A stretch of 42,129 bases of DNA from a virus. A model generated the notes under the pieces. That model ran no database searches and had not been told where the DNA came from. It saw only the letters and a program-made list of their open reading frames with translations. Position numbers and translations under genes: made by a program. This document shows positions 36,797-42,129 of this stretch, one piece after another (position 1 is the stretch's first letter; every line of letters begins with the position of its first letter). Location of the stretch: positions 1 through 42,129 of IMG/VR virus record IMGVR_UViG_3300046474_000604. One strand, given 5' to 3'.

Positions 36797-37864
36797 TCAC
36801 TTTCGCATTTTTTCAACCAAACCTGCTAGTTGCTCTAAACCGTCAAATGTCGACGGAATTGCGCTCTCGTCATTGACAATTCCACTGAAGACAATCTGCT
36901 CAAACTTATCGAGCAAACCAGTACTACCTTCTCGCGCGGACTTAGCATAATCGGCATAACTTTGGACGAACTGACATAGCGTCATTCTCAACTCGATTTG
37001 TAGCAGTTGTGCTTTTATCGATCTGAAATTATGAAGGGCCACTCTAAAAAAGTAGATAAAAAGCAGTTCAGCTCCAACAAGGGTAGCGATGCCCGAAAAA
37101 TCAAGCGAGGGGCCAGATGCAGGAAAAAACATCAGATATAGTTTTGCCGCGAAAGGAAGCGTCAAAAGAAGGCCTAAGCCAATCAGATACCTGAAGTTCC
37201 AATCTCTTTCGGCCACCTTGGTTTTTTTCATACTTAGGAAGCCAGCATATAGACCGACAAAGTTAAATGCCGTCTCATATTTAACTAAGTTTTCCGCCAG
37301 AGCAGATACTCTACGCTCCCTTTCTTCAATGGCGCTCTCAGCTTTCTCTCTTTCGGATTCGGAGCGTGCAATTACCCCAGGTAAATCTTTTATGGCGACC
37401 AGATTGGGATGATATAGATAACGCTGAACAACACCAATAATCATCTGATGAGGGGCGTAGCGAATTTGCGAAGCGACTAATCCTGAATATTCGAAGTCGG
37501 AGACCATCGAGAGTAACTCATTAAGATCCTGTGGTAGCTCGTCGACGCCACCTAGTTGATACTCTATGACAAACCTATAGCACATCGTAAAAAAATGTTC
37601 TAAATCATCCATATTTAGCGACAGGTTTGTCATCTCACCTACAAACCTGTCGCCTAAGATCGCTATATTCATCAAACAACGTCTATCGAACTCTTCTGGC
37701 GCACTATACATATGGGAAAGGGTCACACCAACAAATCTAAGCATAAAACTATACTTATTATCGTGCTTATCTTTTGAATCAAATACCGCCTTGACCTTTT
37801 GCACGGCCCTTGACATAAGCCTTTTATTGCCGTCCTGAGCAAAGAAAGCCTGTGGCATATCCAT
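36797..37864 (-). CDS. AT-rich accessory gene: two-segment membrane protein
   Basis: Encodes 355 residues. Residues 1-165 look soluble and helical. Residues about 165-195 are a charged coiled coil (ESEREKAESAIEERERRV). Two membrane segments follow (about 228-250 and 260-282). A conserved-looking cytoplasmic tail contains MTLCQFVQSYADYAKS and an FEQIVFSGIV segment. AGGAAG ribosome site upstream of the ATG. Much more AT-rich than neighbours and convergent with the methyltransferase. The layout (sensor-like soluble part, coiled coil, paired membrane helices) is seen in several prophage exclusion or abortive-infection proteins, but I do not recognise the family. Confidence 0.7.
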   Translation of the reverse strand: MDMPQAFFAQDGNKRLMSRAVQKVKAVFDSKDKHDNKYSFMLRFVGVTLSHMYSAPEEFDRRCLMNIAILGDRFVGEMTNLSLNMDDLEHFFTMCYRFVIEYQLGGVDELPQDLNELLSMVSDFEYSGLVASQIRYAPHQMIIGVVQRYLYHPNLVAIKDLPGVIARSESEREKAESAIEERERRVSALAENLVKYETAFNFVGLYAGFLSMKKTKVAERDWNFRYLIGLGLLLTLPFAAKLYLMFFPASGPSLDFSGIATLVGAELLFIYFFRVALHNFRSIKAQLLQIELRMTLCQFVQSYADYAKSAREGSTGLLDKFEQIVFSGIVNDESAIPSTFDGLEQLAGLVEKMRK

Positions 37865-37868
37865 ATAA

Positions 37869-38156
37869 AATTCTTCCTATTTCGAAAAAATTAATTATGC
37901 CGCTTTATTTGCTTACGTCAATTCACAGCCTGAAAACGACTTCGCAATTAAAACGTTACAAGTCACCCAAAACGGCGAGCTGATCAAAACCCCGCGCTGG
38001 TTGGTCAATTACCGGCACGCTGATTGGGCAACGATCAACTCGTTCATGCAAAATCCTGCCTCCGCCAGGACTGAACCTATTCCCCCTCCATCCAGCAGCA
38101 GCACTGAGGAATCATCATGCCCGCAGAATTCAGGCGAGAAGATCGCTACACCGTAA
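37869..38156 (+). pseudogene. 5'-truncated phage gene remnant
   Basis: An open frame without start codon in its first 55 codons, but with protein-like content: AALFAYVNSQPENDFAIK, then VTQNGELIKTPRWLVNYRHADWATINSF, a Pro/Ser-rich end and a TAA at 38154. It begins right behind the AT-rich membrane-protein gene, whose promoter region occupies the place where its 5' end should be. It overlaps the next gene by about 40 bases, as an intact upstream gene would. I infer that insertion of the accessory gene removed the N-terminal part. Confidence 0.55.
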
Positions 38157-38899
38157 TCAAAAACACGGACGCGGATAAGGCGTCGCATGAGACCCGCAGA
38201 GCCTTTTCGGTCGCATCCAGAAAGCTGCACGACTCAATGCTGACTCGTGGCGCCCCCGCACGCTCGTTTCTGGTCATCGAGAGCGACTGGCCGGAGTACG
38301 AACCGGCCTGGGCCATGATCGAAGCGCGGATGACCGGGCAACTGCCAGCGCCGGCGAGGCAATTGGAATGCTGGAGCTGCCAGAAAGCATTCACCTTAAA
38401 AGATCGCCAAGCCAATGACGGCTGCTGCGGTAAATGCGGCGCCGAAATAGAGCTGGATGATTATCTCGCTGCAATCCTCGCTGAGAACGAGCAGCTACGA
38501 GGCATAGAGCCTGATTGGCCACCTCGTCCACCGGAGGGCGCTGGCCTTCCGCGATATGGTCTGCGCTGGAACGGGCCACAGCAACCCCTCTCCACTCCGA
38601 TGGAGGACGGCTACTGGACGCCCTGGCATCTCGCCGACACGCTCAAGGCGCGGTTTGAAGTGCTGGAAGCTGCGCTCAAGTTCTATGCCGACCGCGAGCA
38701 CTACCACTTCGAAAGCGGCAACTGGGACACCGTGAGCGGCGAGCCCATGAACATCCTGTGGTGCGGAGATGAGCCAGACTTCATCGAGGACGGATCTGTC
38801 GCACGAGCAGCACTGACCGCGCCAGCCACCAAGGATGGTGCACCTTCAGCCTACTTCGTCGAGAGCCACATGGACGACCCTAAGCCGATGAAGGATTGA
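38117..38899 (+). CDS. Hypothetical phage protein with zinc-ribbon centre
   Basis: Encodes 260 residues. After an N-terminal region (PAEFRREDRYTVIKNTDADKA) there is a zinc-ribbon with CWSCQKAF (about residue 85) and CCGKCGAEIE (about residue 103). The C-terminal half contains WTPWHLADTLKARFEVLEAAL and several His/Trp residues. GAGGA ribosome site seven bases before the ATG, inside the end of the upstream remnant. Function unknown; zinc-ribbon phage proteins of this sort are common in early arms. Confidence 0.7.
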   Translation: MPAEFRREDRYTVIKNTDADKASHETRRAFSVASRKLHDSMLTRGAPARSFLVIESDWPEYEPAWAMIEARMTGQLPAPARQLECWSCQKAFTLKDRQANDGCCGKCGAEIELDDYLAAILAENEQLRGIEPDWPPRPPEGAGLPRYGLRWNGPQQPLSTPMEDGYWTPWHLADTLKARFEVLEAALKFYADREHYHFESGNWDTVSGEPMNILWCGDEPDFIEDGSVARAALTAPATKDGAPSAYFVESHMDDPKPMKD

Positions 38900-38906
38900 G
38901 ATAACC

Positions 38907-38999
38907 CTATTCATCACCATCCATCATCATCGCAACGGCACCGATAACGGCAGTCAAGACGATCGTAATTACCACTATCCAAACGATATGCTCGTACAT
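38907..38999 (-). CDS. Tiny membrane protein (30 aa)
   Basis: Encodes 30 residues, MYEHIVWIVVITIVLTAVIG... with a single hydrophobic segment (residues 4-24) and an acidic end (MDGDE). AGGGGAG ribosome site six bases before the ATG. It lies alone on the minus strand between a plus-strand gene and another small minus-strand gene. Single-segment miniproteins often modulate larger membrane proteins; no partner can be named. Confidence 0.5.
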   Translation of the reverse strand: MYEHIVWIVVITIVLTAVIGAVAMMMDGDE

Positions 39000-39030
39000 A
39001 GGACTCCCCTGTGTGGGTGAGCCCTAACTC

Positions 39031-39240
39031 CTAGCAGCGCAACATTTTGGCCACTAACAAAGACTCGTCGATCACTGGTTCAGCCTCTTTCGCCATCGGG
39101 CTAAGGCCTTTCTCGTCAAATATTTCGAGCCTGATCTTTGTCTGCATCGCAAGTGCGTAGGGATCAAACCCCAGATCGAATGCTGCGCTGAATACTGCGA
39201 CGAGGGTATGTATGTAAACGGATTCAGTTGCGGTTTTCAT
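39031..39240 (-). CDS. Small hypothetical protein (69 aa)
   Basis: Encodes 69 residues: KTATESVYIHTLVAVFSAAFDLGFDPYALAMQTKIRLEIFDEKG..., probably helical. The ATG at 39240 has an AGGGAG ribosome site; an upstream in-frame ATG has none. Followed about 30 bases later on the same strand by the 30-residue membrane protein, so the two may be one transcript. No family recognised. Confidence 0.55.
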   Translation of the reverse strand: MKTATESVYIHTLVAVFSAAFDLGFDPYALAMQTKIRLEIFDEKGLSPMAKEAEPVIDESLLVAKMLRC

Positions 39241-39409
39241 GATTGCTCCCTGTAACAGGCACGCTGCCAGCAATCCTTGGGCAGCCCCTGCTATTCAGTG
39301 AAGTTCGCTTTACCCCTTCATTCAAATGAACCTCCGACCAGCGACTCGCTTGCTGACGGTCGGTATCCAATCAATTCAAAGTCAGCCGCAGCAGCGGCAA
39401 GGATTTGTG

Positions 39410-40150
39410 ATGCCTGAAATTAAGGAACGCCCGATCTTGTTCTCGGCGCCGATGGTGCGCGCCATCCTTGAAGGCCGGAAGACGGTCACGCGCCGCGCGA
39501 TCAATCCTCAGCCTAAGCTAACCGATGGTTCAGGGTTTTCGTGGAAAGGTTACCTCTACGGGGCAGGTTCGGACTCTGTAGAAACTGCGCGCAACTTTGC
39601 TCGGCCATGCTCGCCCTATGGCCAGCCCGGCGACCGGATTTGGGTGCGCGAAAGCTTCTGGCATGCAGGGGATTGGGTGGCGACATATCCGGAAGACGAC
39701 ACCGGATCATGGTCAGGCACCCGCCGCGTTCATTATCGCGCCGACGGCGAGCCACCAAACGAGCCAAACCATCACTACCCGAGCGGCCTGAAAAATGGAT
39801 CTTTCTCTGCCGCTGCACCGGCAAAGCTCTGGCGGGCACGCCCAAGCATCCACATGCCCCGCTGGGCCAGCCGCATCCTGCTGGAAATCACCGCCGTGCG
39901 GGTCGAGCGCTTGCAGGATGGTGAGGGCGAGACGGCGCATGACAGCCGATATATTGCCGAGGGTATCAACCGCATCCACCACGGCGACGGCCAGCACTAC
40001 TACCACGCTTTCAAGAACGAGCCTGGCCTGGGCAACTGGGTTGACCCTTTCGACGCTTGGCGCGAGTTATGGGTTGAGGTGAACGGCGCCGATTCGTGGA
40101 ATGCAAACCCGTGGGTCTGGGTCGTCGAATTCCAGCGGGTGGCGCTATGA
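39410..40150 (+). CDS. ASCH/PUA-like phage protein
   Basis: Encodes 246 residues. The pattern PILFSAPMVRAILEGRKTVTRRAI near the N-terminus, GDRIWVRESFW near residue 95, RWASRILLEITAVRVERLQD near 170 and WDANPWVWVVEF-type C-terminus (here WNANPWVWVVEFQ) is that of a widespread phage protein with an ASCH/PUA-like beta-barrel core, which usually binds RNA or modified nucleic acid. The ATG at 39410 has an AAGGA ribosome site; an upstream ATG lacks one. The biological role in phage is not established. Confidence 0.8.
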   Translation: MPEIKERPILFSAPMVRAILEGRKTVTRRAINPQPKLTDGSGFSWKGYLYGAGSDSVETARNFARPCSPYGQPGDRIWVRESFWHAGDWVATYPEDDTGSWSGTRRVHYRADGEPPNEPNHHYPSGLKNGSFSAAAPAKLWRARPSIHMPRWASRILLEITAVRVERLQDGEGETAHDSRYIAEGINRIHHGDGQHYYHAFKNEPGLGNWVDPFDAWRELWVEVNGADSWNANPWVWVVEFQRVAL

Positions 40151-40170
40151 GCCGAGTTATCGCCGACTTG

Positions 40171-40407
40171 TTACAGCCCTGCCTCATCAACTAACCGCTT
40201 GCCAATTTCCCGGCCGGCGGCCTGGGCGTACATGCGATCGACATAGGTCTGGCCTTGCTCTACGGCGGGGATAACCACCTCATCGCGACCACGCCTGACC
40301 TCAACCGTGATCTGCCAGACCTCCCGACCTTCCTCGTCCCTTTCGCAGGTCATGTAGTTCCAAAGCCGCAAGCCTTTGTACTCATCGTAAATGTTGTGCT
40401 GAGTCAT
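40171..40407 (-). CDS. Small hypothetical protein (78 aa)
   Basis: Encodes 78 residues: TQHNIYDEYKGLRLWNYMTCERDEEGREVWQITVEVRRGRDEVV..., a beta-hairpin-rich start followed by a helix (YVDRMYAQAAGREIGKRLVDE). AGGGGG ribosome site before the ATG. Convergent with the ASCH-like gene. It resembles small phage proteins of unknown function in size and charge. Confidence 0.6.
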   Translation of the reverse strand: MTQHNIYDEYKGLRLWNYMTCERDEEGREVWQITVEVRRGRDEVVIPAVEQGQTYVDRMYAQAAGREIGKRLVDEAGL

Positions 40408-40515
40408 TGAACGCCCCCTTCAGGTAGGCAGCGATCCTACCACCCTTACCCATCTATCCAGATAACCACTTTGCCGCCCTGCGCGGCACTCATTCCGCAA
40501 GCAGAGGAATCCAAA

Positions 40516-40767
40516 TTGGAAGCGACGACTACCTTCAGCGCCTGGGTGCTGACACGGGCCTTAGAGGCCAAGAAAGTGCAGTTGGCCAAAGACCCAAGCG
40601 GGTATTTGGACCCTGCTACAGGCATTCGCTACCAGCAACCAAGCGTGTTCAGCGGTAAAGAGGCGGCGCAAGCGGCCGGCCGCCGGCGACTGGCCGCATC
40701 AGAGCAACAGCTCCGCGTGCTGACCAGCATGCACGCGAAGCGTAAAGCCAATGTTGATAAATATTAA
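40516..40767 (+). CDS. Hypothetical protein upstream of excisionase
   Basis: Encodes 83 residues (EATTTFSAWVLTRALEAKKVQLAKDPSGYLDPATGIRYQQPSVF... after the initiator). The start is a TTG at 40516 with a GAGGA ribosome site seven bases upstream; a more upstream ATG has none. The C-terminus is basic and helical. It precedes the excisionase by 35 bases in the same direction. A GCCGC-cctgc-GCGGC hairpin lies ahead of it and a near copy lies ahead of the excisionase. Confidence 0.6.
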   Translation: MEATTTFSAWVLTRALEAKKVQLAKDPSGYLDPATGIRYQQPSVFSGKEAAQAAGRRRLAASEQQLRVLTSMHAKRKANVDKY

Positions 40768-40802
40768 TCGATGCGCCGCCTGCGCGGCCCCTGGAGGCAA
40801 CC

Positions 40803-41045
40803 ATGCCTAAACTTACTCTCGAGGAATGGGCGACTGAGCAGTACAAGACCCCGCCCAGCGCCGCCACGCTTCGCGCCTGGATTCGGGCCGGGCGAATCAG
40901 CCCTACCCCGGTCAAACACGGAAACCGTTACTACGTCGAGCAGAACGCCAGCTACCAGGAGCCCGAGGTGCTGGAACGAATCCCGAGGGGCAACAGCCTC
41001 ATCAGCCGAATAGCGAGTGCACGCCATGGTTCCCAGGCCGCGTAA
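40803..41045 (+). CDS. xis: Excisionase (Xis-like)
   Basis: Encodes 80 residues: KLTLEEWATEQYKTPPSAATLRAWIRAGRISPTPVKHGNRYYVE, a winged-helix (MerR-like) fold with the recognition helix SAATLRAWIRAGRI and the RYYVE wing that characterise phage excisionases. GGAGG ribosome site before the ATG. It overlaps the integrase start by 20 bases, so excisionase and integrase are translationally linked, as in lambda xis-int. It should direct the integrase to prophage excision. Confidence 0.85.
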   Translation: MPKLTLEEWATEQYKTPPSAATLRAWIRAGRISPTPVKHGNRYYVEQNASYQEPEVLERIPRGNSLISRIASARHGSQAA

Positions 41046-42129
41046 AACTGGATCAAAAGACCTGCCACCCAACCTCTATCGCAAAACCGACAAGCGCAAT
41101 GGCAAGACCTACTACACCTACCGGGACCCGGTGAGCGGCCGTATGTTCGGCCTGGGCCAGGACAAGGACGAGGCGATCCGAGAGGCGATATCGGCAAACT
41201 ATGCAGAGCAACTAAAGCCAACGCTGAGGGAGCGTCTCGCGGAGCCTGCCGCCTCGGATAATCGTAAGTTTTCCGAGTGGCTTGCGGAGTACGAGATTAT
41301 CTATCGGGACAGAGGCCTGAGCGTACATACCGTTCGAACCTTTGCGAGCAGGCTCAGGACAATCAAGGATGCTTTCGGTGACAAATACATCAAAAGCATC
41401 AGGACGATGGAGATTGCCACTTACCTGGCCACTTTCACAAAGGCCGACAAGGCGCCGATGTCCAAAGCAATGCGCTCCCTGCTTCGTGATGCCTTCACTG
41501 AAGCTATTGCCGCCGGATGGATCGACCATAACCCGGTTGATGCAACAAAGGCAGCACGGTCGAAGGTCAAACGCGGACGCCTCAGCTTAGAGCTTTGGAA
41601 GGCCGCCCATGCTGCAACAGACAGGCCCTGGTTGAAGCGGGCGATGGAGCTTGCGGTGATCACCGGCCAGCGGCGAGACGATATCGCCTCAATGCTATTC
41701 AAGGATGTCCATGACGGATTTCTTCACGTAATCCAGTCAAAGACAGGGGCTCGCCTGAGACTCAGCACAGATCTCAGGCTCGACTCGATTGGCCTGGACC
41801 TGTCAGGGGTGATTAAGCTCTGCCGGGACAGAGCGCTTTCAAAGAGCTTGGTGCACCACAACAAGACGGTATCCGTTGCAAAGGCTGGCAGCCCAGTCAA
41901 TTTGAAGACGCTGACTCTTGCATTCGCTCAAGCCAGAGATCTTGGTGCAGCAGCGCTCGGGATTGACCTGGGGGAGCATCCGCCCAGCTTCCACGAAATG
42001 CGCTCCTTGGCTGCTCGACTCCATGCAGCTGAAGGTCGGGACCCTCAGAAACTGCTGGGGCATCGCAGCGCGGCGATGACCGATATGTACAAGGATGGTC
42101 GAGGCTTAGACTGGATCGACGTCGCATGA
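41026..42129 (+). CDS. int: Lambda-type tyrosine integrase
   Basis: Encodes 367 residues, complete to the TGA at the window end. The N-terminal arm-binding domain is lambda-Int-like (RDLPPNLYxR-type: KDLPPNLYRK, YYTYRDPVSGRMFGLGQDKDEAI). Core-binding domain about 70-160. Catalytic residues: Arg216 (TGQRRDD), Lys239 (SKTGAR), His323-x-x-Arg326 (FHEMRS), His346 (LLGHRS) and Tyr355 (DMYKD), all present. Start at ATG 41026; a GTG three codons earlier is possible. It integrates and, with Xis, excises the phage; the attachment site is expected just beyond the window. Confidence 0.95.
   Translation: MVPRPRKTGSKDLPPNLYRKTDKRNGKTYYTYRDPVSGRMFGLGQDKDEAIREAISANYAEQLKPTLRERLAEPAASDNRKFSEWLAEYEIIYRDRGLSVHTVRTFASRLRTIKDAFGDKYIKSIRTMEIATYLATFTKADKAPMSKAMRSLLRDAFTEAIAAGWIDHNPVDATKAARSKVKRGRLSLELWKAAHAATDRPWLKRAMELAVITGQRRDDIASMLFKDVHDGFLHVIQSKTGARLRLSTDLRLDSIGLDLSGVIKLCRDRALSKSLVHHNKTVSVAKAGSPVNLKTLTLAFAQARDLGAAALGIDLGEHPPSFHEMRSLAARLHAAEGRDPQKLLGHRSAAMTDMYKDGRGLDWIDVA

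Noticed and set aside
1-42129. Attachment-site direct repeats, tRNA genes, insertion sequences
   Set aside because: No matching core repeat at the two ends, no tRNA cloverleaf and no transposase could be recognised by eye; the attachment core is probably outside the window.

Overview
This window is an almost complete temperate siphophage genome (prophage) from a Pseudomonas-type host, with a lambda-like gene order and HK97-type head genes. The host assignment is inferred from GC-rich codon use, LexA boxes of the Pseudomonas form (CTGTATAAATATCCAG), DUF1654-like and Com-like genes and similarity by eye to Pseudomonas phage proteins. The last gene ends at the last base of the window and is a lambda-Int-like integrase, so the attP-derived end should lie just to the right. 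No attachment-site repeat was recognised inside the window.

Layout from right to left. (1) 31.6-42.1 kb, mostly + strand, is the 'PL arm'. It holds small phage genes, an orphan DNA methyltransferase, an excisionase and an integrase. An AT-rich block of accessory genes (34.4-37.9 kb, minus strand) is inserted on both sides of the methyltransferase and appears to have cut the 5' end off a neighbouring gene. (2) 29.4-31.7 kb is the immunity region: a CI repressor with an S24 peptidase domain (+), a divergent Cro-like protein (-), a lipoprotein gene in the position of lambda rex, and a DUF1654-like gene under a LexA box. Operator-like sites of the form TATGwAC-N5-GTwCATA sit at both the cI/cro promoter and the presumed PL promoter. 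(3) 23.6-29.4 kb (-) is the PR operon: CII-like, Rha/KilAC, an O-like initiator containing seven iterons, a P-like protein, DUF1364, NinX, a VRR-NUC nuclease, a second complete tyrosine recombinase, a zinc protein and antiterminator Q. Most junctions are 4-base start/stop overlaps. (4) 23.5-21.1 kb (-): tandem terminators after Q, a Com-like zinc protein, holin, and overlapping spanin genes Rz/Rz1. (5) 21.5-13.4 kb (-): HNH, TerS, TerL, portal, protease, capsid, connectors and tail tube. (6) 13.35-3.2 kb (-): tail chaperone G/GT with a programmed -1 frameshift, a 2173-residue tape measure, one distal tail protein, a beta-propeller tail fibre and a small assembly protein. (7) 3.1-0 kb: DUF1353, an XRE regulator, a muralytic enzyme, a second LexA-box operon, and at the far edge an AT-rich gene for a secreted protein.

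How it fits together. In the lysogen CI should hold PR and PL shut through the paired operators. DNA damage would inactivate CI by RecA-stimulated self-cleavage and would also free the two LexA-box operons near the two ends of the element. PR transcription gives CII, replication proteins and Q. Q probably lets polymerase pass the two terminators behind its gene and the further short terminators placed just in front of several late genes, so that one leftward transcript of about 20 kb expresses lysis, packaging, head and tail genes. The least explained parts are the AT-rich accessory block, the Com gene without a recognisable mom partner, the second recombinase, and a structured non-coding stretch at 32.5 kb.
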